Below the pieces are notes generated by a model that had not been told where the DNA came from, made no database searches, and saw nothing but the letters and a program-made list of their open reading frames with translations. Shown piece by piece: positions 9,915-19,050 of a stretch of DNA of 64,000 nt. Each line of letters opens with the position of its first letter. Position 1 is the stretch's first letter. The DNA is from Lachnospiraceae bacterium XBB1006 (GTDB lineage: Bacteria > Bacillota > Clostridia > Lachnospirales > Lachnospiraceae). Both the position numbers and the translations under genes were made by a program. Location: NCBI GenBank assembly GCA_900115795.1, contig FOXT01000009.1, forward strand, positions 83,044 to 147,043. The letters are read 5' to 3'.

Positions 9915-10908
9915 GATGTTGGAACGAAAGACGAAGCTTGTAGTTTTTGTCGAGAAGAATGAATTTCTGGTTAAGGGACTGGCGAAGTTAGTGTTAATGT
10001 TGACGGCATGCTTACTGGTGCATTTTGAGTTGGGATTTTTCCAGCGTGTGCATGTAATTGCCATTCCCATCGCACTGGCTGTGATAGGAGCCTTTGTTCC
10101 AATGGGGCTGGGGACGCTGATGCTTGCGGCGTATTTATTAATTAATTTGTATGGTTTGGGCGTGGAAGTGTGTGTAGTAGCGTTGGTGCTGTTACTGCTT
10201 TGTTTTACGTTGTATTTTCGGTTTGCACCGGGAAGAAGCCATTTGCTGATCTTGACTCCGGTTTGTTGGATGTTGCGTATTCCATATTTTTTACCAGTGA
10301 CAGAGGGATTGGTGCGTGGAGCAGGTAGTGTGGTTCCGGTTATGATGGGCACAGTTATGTACTATTATTTGCGAGGATTACGAGCGAACACAGCATTGTT
10401 TACTACCGGAACCGGTACAGAGGCAATGGGAAAGGTGAATGCAGCCTTGAATCTGATTATGGGAAACAAAGAGCTTTGGCTTGTAATCGGAACATTTTTA
10501 TTAACGGCATTGGTGGTGTCTGCAATCCGTAGACGAAGCATTCGGAACGCCTGGCGCGTAGCAATTTATACCGGTGTTACCATTCAGACAATTTGCTTGC
10601 TGTTTGGGAAACTGATTCTTGGTAATATGACGGGCATTGTTGGTGTGATGATTGGATCGCTGATTGGACTCGGAGTGGACATTGCCGTCGAGTTTTTCTT
10701 GTTTCAGCTGGATTATTCCAGAGTGGAGCGGGTACAGTTTGAAGATGATTTTTACTACTACTATGTGAAGGCGGTGCCGAAGGTGATGGTGCGTGCGCAG
10801 GAGAAGAAAGTGACAACGTTCGGTGCGGAGAGTACAGAGGAAGAGTTGGAAGCAACAAAAGAGAAAATAGCAAAGGAGTTGGAGATTGATCCAAATCTTT
10901 TGAAATAA
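9907..10908 (+). CDS. Polytopic membrane protein upstream of cdaA, unknown function
   Basis: The 333-residue protein has about nine hydrophobic segments between residues 23 and 265 and a C-terminal cytoplasmic tail of about 60 charged residues. I do not recognise a named family. Overlap with the preceding gene and a 27-bp gap to cdaA indicate one operon. A polytopic protein of this type next to cdaA and cdaR could belong to turgor or wall homeostasis, but no catalytic motif is visible. Confidence 0.7.
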   Translation: MNKMLERKTKLVVFVEKNEFLVKGLAKLVLMLTACLLVHFELGFFQRVHVIAIPIALAVIGAFVPMGLGTLMLAAYLLINLYGLGVEVCVVALVLLLLCFTLYFRFAPGRSHLLILTPVCWMLRIPYFLPVTEGLVRGAGSVVPVMMGTVMYYYLRGLRANTALFTTGTGTEAMGKVNAALNLIMGNKELWLVIGTFLLTALVVSAIRRRSIRNAWRVAIYTGVTIQTICLLFGKLILGNMTGIVGVMIGSLIGLGVDIAVEFFLFQLDYSRVERVQFEDDFYYYYVKAVPKVMVRAQEKKVTTFGAESTEEELEATKEKIAKELEIDPNLLK

Positions 10909-10935
10909 TAGATGGACATGGAAAGGAGTGTAGGT

Positions 10936-11832
10936 ATGCAGGGATTTGAGACATTTGTCAAGAATTACCTTTTTTGGGTGCATTTACCTGAGATAACCCG
11001 GACAGATATTGTTGAGATTTTGATTATTTCTGTTCTCGTATACAATATTATGGTTTGGATTAAAAATACACGCGCGTGGGTGCTGTTTAAGGGTCTGATT
11101 GTTATTTTAGGATTCATTTTTTTAGCAGCCATTTTCCAAATGAATACCATTTTGTGGTTGGCCGAAAGAACCCTGAGTGTAGGTATTACGGCATTGGTTA
11201 TCATTTTTCAGCCGGAACTGCGTAAGGCGTTGGAGTCTCTGGGACAGAAGAAGTTTTTCTCCGGTCTGATGTTTATGGATTTGCAGAGGAACAATACAGA
11301 GCGCTATTCGGAGCGAACCGTTACGGAGCTGGTAAAAGCTTGCTTTGAAATGGGCAAAGTAAAGACCGGTGCCTTGATTGTAGTGGAACGGGAGATTGTG
11401 CTTGCAGAATTTGAGCGAACCGGAATTCCGCTGGATGCGATGGTATCGAATCAGTTGATTATCAATATTTTTGAGCATAATACACCACTTCATGATGGAG
11501 CGGTGATTATACGTGGAAATCGAATTGTATCTGCAACGTGTTACTTGCCGTTGTCAGATAATCTGCATTTAAGCAAGGAACTGGGCACCAGACATCGTGC
11601 GGCAGTAGGCGTCAGCGAAGTAAATGATTCGCTGACGATTGTAGTGTCGGAAGAGACCGGAAAGGTGTCGGTAGCGGAAAAAGGCAAGTTGGAGCGGGAC
11701 ATTACACCGGAGCGCCTGAAAGAACGCTTAATGGCGAACCAGAAGTTGTTTGAAGATACCGGACGGTTGGAAAAATTGAAGAGGAGGTTGAAAGAGCATG
11801 GCAAGGAAACTAGTCAAAATGGTGACAAATAA
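10936..11832 (+). CDS. cdaA: Diadenylate cyclase CdaA
   Basis: CdaA makes the second messenger c-di-AMP from two ATP and sits in the membrane. The 298-residue protein has three N-terminal membrane helices (about residues 25-42, 50-70 and 76-92) and a DAC domain with the DGA motif at 187-189 and RHR at 219-221, both needed for catalysis. An AAGGAG site lies 8 nt before the chosen ATG; an in-frame ATG 24 nt upstream lacks one. The cdaA-cdaR-glmM order is conserved in Firmicutes and couples c-di-AMP to wall precursor synthesis and potassium control. Confidence 0.95.
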   Translation: MQGFETFVKNYLFWVHLPEITRTDIVEILIISVLVYNIMVWIKNTRAWVLFKGLIVILGFIFLAAIFQMNTILWLAERTLSVGITALVIIFQPELRKALESLGQKKFFSGLMFMDLQRNNTERYSERTVTELVKACFEMGKVKTGALIVVEREIVLAEFERTGIPLDAMVSNQLIINIFEHNTPLHDGAVIIRGNRIVSATCYLPLSDNLHLSKELGTRHRAAVGVSEVNDSLTIVVSEETGKVSVAEKGKLERDITPERLKERLMANQKLFEDTGRLEKLKRRLKEHGKETSQNGDK

Positions 11833-13069
11833 TTTCATTTTGAAATTAATTGCGGTGTTGTTGGCTGTGGTTCTTTGGCTGGTTGTGGTGAATATTGATA
11901 ACCCGCAGACAACTATGACCTTTACTTCCACAGCGAACATTATAAACGAAAGTATTATTACGGACAATGGAAAAGTCTATGAAGTTTTAGATAATAGTAA
12001 TACGATTAAATTTTCGGTTACAGGACCAAGAACCATTGTGGAAGGAATGTCGGCATCCGATTTTTCAGTAGTGGCGGATATGAATAAGATTGATTTGGAT
12101 CTTGGACTTGTGCCGGTTGAAGTTGTGGCGGATCGTTACGCAAGTAAGGTGTCGGTGTCTTTAAAGACAACCAATGTGCGTGTATCCATAGAGAATGTGA
12201 AGTCGCAGCAGTTTGCGGTGAATGCAACAGCGAGTGGAACACCGATGGAAGGCTACGCGTTAGGAAATGTTAGTTGCGAGCCGGCAACTGTTACAATTAG
12301 TGGCCCGGAGTCGGTAATTAAGAGTATTGATAAGGTATCGGCCGGCATCAATGTGGATGGTATGTATTCGAACCGGACACAAACTGTCGTACCGACGTTA
12401 TATAACAGCAATGGTAAGAAGATTGTTAGTGCGAATGTAACCATTGAACCGTCGACCGTACAGGTGTTGGCACAGATTATGGGAACGAAGAGTATTCCGG
12501 TTACGTATGAATATACCGGAGAAATTAAAGAAGGATATGAGCTGGAATCTGTGAAATGTCTGCCGGATACCATCGAGGTAAAGGGGTCAAAGGAAGCGTT
12601 GAGCGAAATTGAGGAACTGAGGATTCCTTCAAATGCATTGAATCTATCGAAAAGTGTGGACAATGTGGAGAAATCCGTGTCCATTACCGGGTTGTTGCCG
12701 AAAGGCGTGGAATTGGTGGATGCTGATAATACGAATGTCATTATCAAAGCAGAAATTGTGGCTCATGCGGTGCGAAAGATTGTCGTAGACGCAAAGAAGA
12801 TTGTGATTGAGAATTTAGAAAGCGGATATGATATTGATTTTATTCAGAAGAGCGTGACCGTGACTATTTCCGGAGAGAAAGCTGCTCTTGAAAAAATCAA
12901 AGAATCGGATATTGTGCTTTCTATGGATATGGACGGTGTACACACCGGACGGTTTAATAAAACACCAGTATGTGAAGAGATGGATGGTGTAACTGAAATA
13001 AAAGTAACGTCGATTCTAGGCAGAGTTATAAAAGCAGAAGGCGAGCCGAATTCAGACGAAGAGGAATAA
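11798..13069 (+). CDS. cdaR: CdaA regulator CdaR (YbbR-domain protein)
   Basis: The protein has one N-terminal membrane helix (about residues 14-32) and then tandem YbbR domains outside the membrane, seen as repeated blocks ending in P-x-x-V-x-I-x-G (SCEPATVTISGP, KCLPDTIEVKG). CdaR binds CdaA and modulates its activity. The 423 residues correspond to about four YbbR repeats. Its start overlaps the 3' end of cdaA by 35 bp and has a GAGGAGG site inside cdaA, so the two are translationally coupled. Confidence 0.92.
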   Translation: MARKLVKMVTNNFILKLIAVLLAVVLWLVVVNIDNPQTTMTFTSTANIINESIITDNGKVYEVLDNSNTIKFSVTGPRTIVEGMSASDFSVVADMNKIDLDLGLVPVEVVADRYASKVSVSLKTTNVRVSIENVKSQQFAVNATASGTPMEGYALGNVSCEPATVTISGPESVIKSIDKVSAGINVDGMYSNRTQTVVPTLYNSNGKKIVSANVTIEPSTVQVLAQIMGTKSIPVTYEYTGEIKEGYELESVKCLPDTIEVKGSKEALSEIEELRIPSNALNLSKSVDNVEKSVSITGLLPKGVELVDADNTNVIIKAEIVAHAVRKIVVDAKKIVIENLESGYDIDFIQKSVTVTISGEKAALEKIKESDIVLSMDMDGVHTGRFNKTPVCEEMDGVTEIKVTSILGRVIKAEGEPNSDEEE

Positions 13070-13081
13070 TTGGAGGATACT

Positions 13082-14431
13082 ATGAGCAGATTGTTTGGAA
13101 CAGATGGAGTAAGAGGCGTAGCAGGTTCCGAATTAACCATTCAGCTGGCTACCCAGCTAGGACAGGCGGGAGCAAGCGTTTTAACAAGAGAGACAGCACA
13201 TAAACCAACGATTATTGTTGGTTGCGATACCCGTGTGTCCGGAGGAATGCTCTCGAATGCGTTGATGGCCGGCATTTGCTCGGTGGGAGCCAATGCCGTA
13301 TTCATTGGTGTGGCGCCAACACCGGCGGTAGCATATTTAACGCGATTATATAAAGCAGACGCAGGAGTTGTGATTTCAGCGTCTCATAATCCGGCAGAAT
13401 TTAACGGAATTAAATTTTTTAACCGGGAAGGGTATAAGTTATCCGATGAATTAGAAGATGAAATAGAGAACCTGATAACTGCAAACATGATGGGTGTAAC
13501 CATGCCAATTGGGGATCAGGTGGGTAAGATTTCCTATCGATTTGATGCAATTGAGGATTATATTGCATTTGCGACCAAATCGGTGCCGGTGGATTTGAAA
13601 GGCATGAAGATTGTGGCAGACTGCGCAGAGGGAGCTTCTTACGTGACATCGGTGGAGGCACTCAAACGTCTTGGTGCAGAGGTGGTTGCCATTCATGTTC
13701 AACCAAATGGAATCAACATAAATAACAAATGTGGTTCCACCCATACAGAGGAATTGTGTAAACGTGTGGTAGAAGAAGGCGCACAATTAGGTCTGGCGTT
13801 TGACGGAGATGCGGATCGTTTACTTGCAGTTGATGAAAAAGGAACGCTGGTGGATGGTGATCAGTTAATGGCTATTTGCGGTATTCATATGAAGAATCGC
13901 GGCCGCTTGAAAAAGGATACGATTGTAGGAACGGTCATGAGTAACCTTGGCTTTAGCATTATGGGAAAAGAAAACGGAATTCACATTGAACGTACGGTGG
14001 TTGGAGACCGCTATGTGTTAGAATGCATGAAGGCAAAGGGCTATAATCTAGGTGGAGAACAATCCGGTCATATTATTTTTCTTGATGAGAATACAACCGG
14101 TGATGGATTGTTGTCGGCATTGCATTTGTTACAGGTAATGGTGGAAAGCAAGAAGCCGTTATCGGAGTTGGCAAGCGTAATGGAGGTATTACCACAGGCT
14201 TTAGTGAATGCCCATGTGCCGAATTCCATTAAACATAAGTTCATGGAATACCGTGCCATTGCACAGGCGATAGAGGATTTGGAAAAGAAGTTTTCCGGAG
14301 AGGGAAGAGTGTTGATTCGCCCTTCAGGAACGGAACCGCTGGTGCGTGTTATGATTGAAGGTAAGAATCAGGATGAAATTGAAAAGGAAGCAAGAAAGCT
14401 TGCAGACCTAATTTCAGACGTCATGGGATAA
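13082..14431 (+). CDS. glmM: Phosphoglucosamine mutase GlmM
   Basis: GlmM converts glucosamine-6-phosphate to glucosamine-1-phosphate for UDP-GlcNAc and peptidoglycan synthesis. The 449-residue protein shows the catalytic phosphoserine loop ISASHNP with Ser101, the metal-binding DGDADR, the sugar-binding GGEQSGH and the C-terminal phosphate-binding [11 protein letters not shown]. The ATG is preceded by GGAGG at 5 nt. It is the third gene of the cda operon; CdaA is reported to contact GlmM in Bacillus and Lactococcus. Confidence 0.97.
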   Translation: MSRLFGTDGVRGVAGSELTIQLATQLGQAGASVLTRETAHKPTIIVGCDTRVSGGMLSNALMAGICSVGANAVFIGVAPTPAVAYLTRLYKADAGVVISASHNPAEFNGIKFFNREGYKLSDELEDEIENLITANMMGVTMPIGDQVGKISYRFDAIEDYIAFATKSVPVDLKGMKIVADCAEGASYVTSVEALKRLGAEVVAIHVQPNGININNKCGSTHTEELCKRVVEEGAQLGLAFDGDADRLLAVDEKGTLVDGDQLMAICGIHMKNRGRLKKDTIVGTVMSNLGFSIMGKENGIHIERTVVGDRYVLECMKAKGYNLGGEQSGHIIFLDENTTGDGLLSALHLLQVMVESKKPLSELASVMEVLPQALVNAHVPNSIKHKFMEYRAIAQAIEDLEKKFSGEGRVLIRPSGTEPLVRVMIEGKNQDEIEKEARKLADLISDVMG

Positions 14432-14449
14432 GAAAATGTGTAAAACCGA

Positions 14450-14478
14450 TTGCAATTTGTGAAAATTTATAGTATGAT
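14450..14478 (+). promoter_or_regulatory. Predicted promoter of the LCP gene
   Basis: TTGCAA and TATGAT are separated by 17 bp about 47 bp before the start codon, so the LCP gene may be transcribed independently of glmM. Confidence 0.55.
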
Positions 14479-14524
14479 GAAGCGTGAGTTTTAATTTTGC
14501 AAAAGGGTAGTGTGGAGGACACTT

Positions 14525-15682
14525 ATGTCGAAGAATAAGAAACCGATGACCAAACGGCGGAAGAATAAACGAAAGCTGATTGTGTTCATTGTGGAACTAA
14601 TCATTCTTCTTATCCTGGTGGGTGGCTTCTGGTTTATGACGAAGCTCAATAAGATTAATCATACCACAGTTGAGAAAGTGGATAAGAACGAGAATATGGA
14701 TGAGCAGACCGCAGAGAAGTTAGAGAAGTATACGAATTTGGCGCTTTTAGGGTTGGATAATCGTGTTGTTGGAAATTATAGTACCGGTAATGCGGATTCC
14801 ATTATTATCGCAAGTATCAATAACGAAACGAAGGAAGTTAAGCTGGTTTCCGTTTATAGAGATACCTATTTGCGTGTTACGGAAGCTGGAACGTATTCGA
14901 AGGTGAATTCTGCCTATAGTCGTAATGATGGTGCGGTGGGAATGATGAATATGTTAAATACCAATTTGGATTTGGATATTGAAGATTATATTTCCGTAGA
15001 TTGGTATGCACTTGTAAAGACCATTAATTTAATTGGCGGAATTGATGTTGAGATGACGCCGCAGGAGGCCATGCAGGTTAATAAGTACGTGCGGGATATT
15101 GGGCCGGCAACCGGTTACACAACGAATCGGGTTGCACAAGCGGGACCGAATCATTTAGATGGTGTACAGGCTCTCTCCTATGCGCGTATCAGAAAGGGCG
15201 TGGGAGATGACTTTAAACGAACCGAACGTCAGCGTGAAGTTATTTCGAAGATGGTCGAAAATGTTAAGAAAGCGGGAATTGGTACCCTTTCGAAGATTAT
15301 GGATGAGGTTTTTCCGGATATTGAGACAAGCCTTACCCTTACAGAGATGTTAGACATGGCTAGATCGTTAATGGACTACTCCATGGGAGAGACCATGGGA
15401 TTCCCACAGGAACGAGAGGGAAAGACAGTAGGCGGATCCGGCGCATGTGTGATTCCTGCAAGTTTGCAGACGAATGCCGAGATTCTTCATAAGTTTTTGT
15501 TTGAAAATGAAGTATATCAGCCATCGCCAACGGTACAAGAGATAAGCAATGCCATTGTGTATACGACCGGAGTGGTTGCGCATCCGCAGCCGACAGAACC
15601 GGATGGAGCACAGAATCAGGCAGGAAGCGATGGAACCACTGGCACGACAGGAACGACGAGTCAGGGGACGGTGCAACAATAG
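14525..15682 (+). CDS. LytR-CpsA-Psr (LCP) family cell-wall glycopolymer ligase
   Basis: LCP proteins transfer undecaprenyl-linked anionic polymers to peptidoglycan. The 385-residue protein has a short basic N-terminal tail, one membrane helix (about residues 20-40) and an extracytoplasmic LCP domain that begins LALLGLDNR and contains the conserved Asp and Arg residues in SIIIASIN, SVYRDTYL and LSYARIRKG. The C terminus is a Thr/Gly/Gln-rich low-complexity tail. A GGAGG site sits 6 nt before the ATG. It lies beside a GtrA protein, consistent with envelope polysaccharide work. Confidence 0.9.
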   Translation: MSKNKKPMTKRRKNKRKLIVFIVELIILLILVGGFWFMTKLNKINHTTVEKVDKNENMDEQTAEKLEKYTNLALLGLDNRVVGNYSTGNADSIIIASINNETKEVKLVSVYRDTYLRVTEAGTYSKVNSAYSRNDGAVGMMNMLNTNLDLDIEDYISVDWYALVKTINLIGGIDVEMTPQEAMQVNKYVRDIGPATGYTTNRVAQAGPNHLDGVQALSYARIRKGVGDDFKRTERQREVISKMVENVKKAGIGTLSKIMDEVFPDIETSLTLTEMLDMARSLMDYSMGETMGFPQEREGKTVGGSGACVIPASLQTNAEILHKFLFENEVYQPSPTVQEISNAIVYTTGVVAHPQPTEPDGAQNQAGSDGTTGTTGTTSQGTVQQ

Positions 15683-15693
15683 AAGGGATATAT

Positions 15694-16101
15694 ATGAGGA
15701 ACTTTGTAAATCAATTTTTACGTCACTCCCTGGTTGGAGGAACAGCATTTGCAATCGACTACGGACTGATGATTGCGTTGACAGAGAATGCAGGATTTTA
15801 TTACCTGTGGTCGGCAATTATTTCGTTTGTGGTGTCGATGCTGTTTAATTATTGCTTTAGTATGCGATTTGTTTTTCAACGCAGAACAGACATTAGCAGA
15901 CAATTGGTATTTTTGATTTTTACGACACTTAGTAGCATAGGACTTGCAATGAATACCGTATTACTTTGGTATCTGGTTACATTGACTAATATGCATTATC
16001 AACCGGCGAAGCTAATTGCAACGTTGGTGGTAACCTTATACAATTTCTTCTCAAGAAAACGTTACTTGGAAGAGAAACAGATATTCAATGAAGCGATTTA
16101 A
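15694..16101 (+). CDS. GtrA-like membrane protein
   Basis: The 135-residue protein has four hydrophobic helices and the GtrA family start (FLRHSLVGGTAFAIDYGLM, with a following FNYCFSMRFVF). GtrA proteins are thought to flip or recycle polyprenyl-linked sugars for glycosylation of surface polymers. Only 11 bp separate it from the LCP gene, so they are probably co-transcribed. The family match is by pattern; the substrate cannot be read. Confidence 0.85.
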   Translation: MRNFVNQFLRHSLVGGTAFAIDYGLMIALTENAGFYYLWSAIISFVVSMLFNYCFSMRFVFQRRTDISRQLVFLIFTTLSSIGLAMNTVLLWYLVTLTNMHYQPAKLIATLVVTLYNFFSRKRYLEEKQIFNEAI

Positions 16102-16107
16102 GAAAGA

Positions 16108-16137
16108 GCCCCTGTTACAGGGGCCTTTTTTCGCAAG
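16108..16137 (+). terminator. Terminator after the GtrA gene
   Basis: GCCCCTGT / ACAGGGGC with a 1-nt centre is followed by CTTTTTT. Confidence 0.85.
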
Positions 16138-16251
16138 AGGAAAGAAACAGATAAACCATAGAAAAACATCAGTGGGTTTTCGGATGCCCGTCACATTGCT
16201 TACACATTAGGGCACTAGACTAAGGGCATAAGGATAAAGGAGGAGTTAGAA

Positions 16252-17568
16252 ATGGAAAATAATAATGAATTTGAAAATGGAGTCACACAGGACATGCAAT
16301 ATGAACGTCCGTCACAGGATTTGTATCAGGGACAGTATCAGTATCATGCGGCGGGAATGCCAAACGGTATGGAGCAGCAGGCTCAAACGCCACGAAAGAA
16401 AGGAAATGGCTTTGGAAAGCTCCTTATGAAAACCGTTGCGGTAGCAGTCGTTTTCGGACTGGTCAGTTCTGCAGTATTTGTAGGTGTTATGAAGGCAACC
16501 GGATACAACGTTGAGAATGTAGGTTCTGCAGTGATGTATCAATCAGAAAAGGTTGCAAGCAATGCAACAAATCTGTCAACTGCAACCAATGTGTCGGATA
16601 TTGTTTCTGCCAGCATGCCATCGGTAGTGGCAATTACCAATACGGCACAGCAGGAAGTACAGAGCTTTTTCTTTGGAACACAGACACAGGAGGTTGCCTG
16701 TGCAGGTTCCGGAATTATTATTGCGGAAGATGAGAAGAACATTTACATTGTAACGAACAATCATGTCGTAGAATCTACGGTAGACAATAAGGTTACATTT
16801 TCCGATAATGAAACAGTACCGGCAACGGTAAAAGGAACCAATGCAGGCAGAGATCTGGCAGTGGTAGCTGTAAAGTTAAGTGATTTGAAAGCATCCACAA
16901 GAAAGGTAATCAAGGTTGCTACAATGGGAGATTCTGATAAGTGTAAAGTAGGAGATCCGGTTATTGCAATTGGAAATGCATTGGGTTATGGACAGTCGGT
17001 AACCCAGGGATGCGTAAGCGCCTTAAACAGAAGTGTAACTGTTGAGAATATTACAAATACCTTAATGCAGACAGATGCAGCCATTAATCAGGGTAATAGC
17101 GGTGGCGCATTACTCAATGCGAAAGGCGAAGTGATTGGTATTAATTCAGCAAAATACTCCGGTGAAGGCGTAGAAGGAATGGGCTATGCAATTCCAATCA
17201 ATGACGCGAAGGCTATAGTGGAAGCGCTGATTTCCAGAGAAACGGTAGCAGAAGGAGAACAGGGTTATCTGGGAATTTACCCACAGGATATTACATCGGA
17301 CATTGCTTCTGTATATAACATGCCGGAAGGAATTTATATTCGTGAATTGGTACCGGGTGGTGCAGCAGCAAAAGCAGGCTTACAGAGCGGTGACATTATC
17401 ACAGCCATTGACAAATTTGACATCCATACGACAACAGAACTTCAGGCACAGCTAAAATATTACAAAGCCGGAAGCGAAGTGACTGTTACAGCAAAGGTGA
17501 AAGATGGCGGAAAGTACACGGAAAAGAAATTTAAAGTTGTATTACAGCGTAATAGCGGAAATAATTAA
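16252..17568 (+). CDS. htrA: HtrA/DegP-type membrane serine protease
   Basis: This protein quality-control protease acts outside the membrane on misfolded or secreted proteins. The 438 residues comprise a 55-residue Gln-rich cytoplasmic tail, one membrane helix (about 60-80), a trypsin-like domain with the triad His171 (TNNHVVES), Asp201 (GRDLAVV) and Ser283 (GNSGGAL), and one C-terminal PDZ domain (about 335-430). A GGAGG site precedes the ATG. The gene stands alone between two terminators. The roughly 115 bp upstream show no clear CssR-type operator. Confidence 0.94.
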   Translation: MENNNEFENGVTQDMQYERPSQDLYQGQYQYHAAGMPNGMEQQAQTPRKKGNGFGKLLMKTVAVAVVFGLVSSAVFVGVMKATGYNVENVGSAVMYQSEKVASNATNLSTATNVSDIVSASMPSVVAITNTAQQEVQSFFFGTQTQEVACAGSGIIIAEDEKNIYIVTNNHVVESTVDNKVTFSDNETVPATVKGTNAGRDLAVVAVKLSDLKASTRKVIKVATMGDSDKCKVGDPVIAIGNALGYGQSVTQGCVSALNRSVTVENITNTLMQTDAAINQGNSGGALLNAKGEVIGINSAKYSGEGVEGMGYAIPINDAKAIVEALISRETVAEGEQGYLGIYPQDITSDIASVYNMPEGIYIRELVPGGAAAKAGLQSGDIITAIDKFDIHTTTELQAQLKYYKAGSEVTVTAKVKDGGKYTEKKFKVVLQRNSGNN

Positions 17569-17580
17569 ATGCAAGTATCG

Positions 17581-17616
17581 AACCCCTTTGGATTCCAAAG
17601 GGGTTCTTTCTTTTAT
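17581..17616 (+). terminator. Terminator after htrA
   Basis: AACCCCTTTGG / CCAAAGGGGTT with a 3-nt loop is followed by CTTTCTTTT. Confidence 0.9.
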
Positions 17617-17656
17617 TACGTCAGTGTGCTATGATAAGTATATAGGAGGTGACGTC

Positions 17657-18217
17657 ATGCAAAAGCAAACAAGTTACATGGTTCCAACAGTAGCGGCGAT
17701 TGCAGCAATATTGGGGGCAGTGCTTTTATTTGTACCACAAATATCGTTGGATAAGATTTGCTACTTGATGTGTGGGGCAATTGTGGCAGGGGGGGTATAT
17801 GCCATCGTGCACTATTTTATAACCAATGGATTTGCAGATGAACAGGATTACGGATTTTCCGTCGGTGTGTTTTTGCTGGTAGTAGGAATTCTTGGATTCA
17901 TTAAGACGCCGGAAATCATCCTCTTTTTCCCGGTGGCACTGAGTATTTTGGCCTTGGTTTACGGGGTGATGGTATTGCAGGATGCGTTGGATTTAAAGCG
18001 TATGCAGAGCTCCTTGTGGTATGGAAGCCTGGCTGGGGCGCTGTTGATTCATGGGGTGGCCATTGTGGTTTTGATTTACCCGTTCGAGCAGGAACTACGT
18101 GCCACAATTAGTTATGGTATGATTCTTGGTACCGGTATCGTATTGGTAGCATCGAAGATTTTGCGGAGAATTGGACAGAAGAAAGATAATAAAGAAGAAC
18201 TTATGGGAATAGAATAG
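17657..18217 (+). CDS. HdeD/DUF308-like membrane protein
   Basis: The 186-residue protein has six hydrophobic helices in three pairs, the arrangement of the DUF308 (HdeD-like) family; its function in Gram-positives is unknown. The chosen ATG is preceded by a perfect AGGAGGTG site at 5 nt, although the frame is open upstream into the htrA 3' end. A possible TATGAT -10 element lies just before. The family match rests on the helix pattern, so it is moderately sure. Confidence 0.7.
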   Translation: MQKQTSYMVPTVAAIAAILGAVLLFVPQISLDKICYLMCGAIVAGGVYAIVHYFITNGFADEQDYGFSVGVFLLVVGILGFIKTPEIILFFPVALSILALVYGVMVLQDALDLKRMQSSLWYGSLAGALLIHGVAIVVLIYPFEQELRATISYGMILGTGIVLVASKILRRIGQKKDNKEELMGIE

Positions 18218-18251
18218 TAACAATTGATGGGAAAAAGAATGGAGACCACAA

Positions 18252-19037
18252 TTGGACGTGAAATATCGTAAGGAGAGAAAAAAGGGGAGAATCCTGCTGT
18301 CGGGAATGGTGATTGCAGGGGTTCTTGCAGTTGGTGTAAAAAAGTTGCCGGCAACCATTGCTGTCAGCCAAAATATGGGTGCACGTCAGTTGCCTGTATA
18401 CAGCGTAAAAACCGGCAGGAATCTTGTAGCGCTTTCCTTTGACGCAGCCTGGGGAGATGAAGATACAGGGCAAATTTTGAAAATTTTAAAGCGGCATAAG
18501 GTGAACGTTACGTTTTTTGCTACCGGCGGATGGATAAAGCAGTACCCGGAAGCAGTCAAGCAGGTTTTAAAGGATGGCCATGAGCTGGGAAACCACTCAG
18601 AGAGCCATCCTCATTTAACGACATTGTCAAAAGAGGGAATTCGCCAGGAATTGATGCGACCCCATCAGCGGGTGAAGAAACTAACTGGGTATGAGATGAA
18701 GGTTTTTCGTCCGCCTTATGGAGATTACAACAATTTGGTTATCGCAACTGCAAGGGAGTGTGGATATTTACCGATTCAATGGTCAGTGGATAGCCTGGAT
18801 TGGAAAGATTATGGCAAGCAGGCGATCGTGGATACGGTGCTTCATAGTAAGAATTTGAAAGCCGGAGCCATTATTTTATGCCATAACGGTGCAAAGTATA
18901 CTGCTTCGGCATTGGAGGAATTATTAGATGGTCTGGAGAAAGCCGGCTTTCAAATTGTGCCGGTATCAAAGCTTGTGATCAGGAGCCATTATCGGATTGA
19001 CGGAAATGGAATGCAGATTCCGTTGAGAGAGGAGTAG
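18252..19037 (+). CDS. Polysaccharide deacetylase, PdaB-like sporulation type
   Basis: This NodB-fold enzyme removes acetyl groups from peptidoglycan amino sugars. The N-terminal helix (about residues 14-32) suggests membrane anchoring or secretion. NodB motifs are visible: ALSFDAAWG (catalytic Asp), HSESHPH (metal ligands), RPPYGDYN, and LCHNG near the C terminus. The SFDAAWG variant is characteristic of spore-associated PdaB/YlxY-type enzymes. Translation appears to start at a TTG, with GGAG 8 nt upstream; a GTG six nt later is the alternative. The 261 residues fit the family. Confidence 0.88.
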   Translation: MDVKYRKERKKGRILLSGMVIAGVLAVGVKKLPATIAVSQNMGARQLPVYSVKTGRNLVALSFDAAWGDEDTGQILKILKRHKVNVTFFATGGWIKQYPEAVKQVLKDGHELGNHSESHPHLTTLSKEGIRQELMRPHQRVKKLTGYEMKVFRPPYGDYNNLVIATARECGYLPIQWSVDSLDWKDYGKQAIVDTVLHSKNLKAGAIILCHNGAKYTASALEELLDGLEKAGFQIVPVSKLVIRSHYRIDGNGMQIPLREE

Positions 19038-19050
19038 AAAGGAAATACCT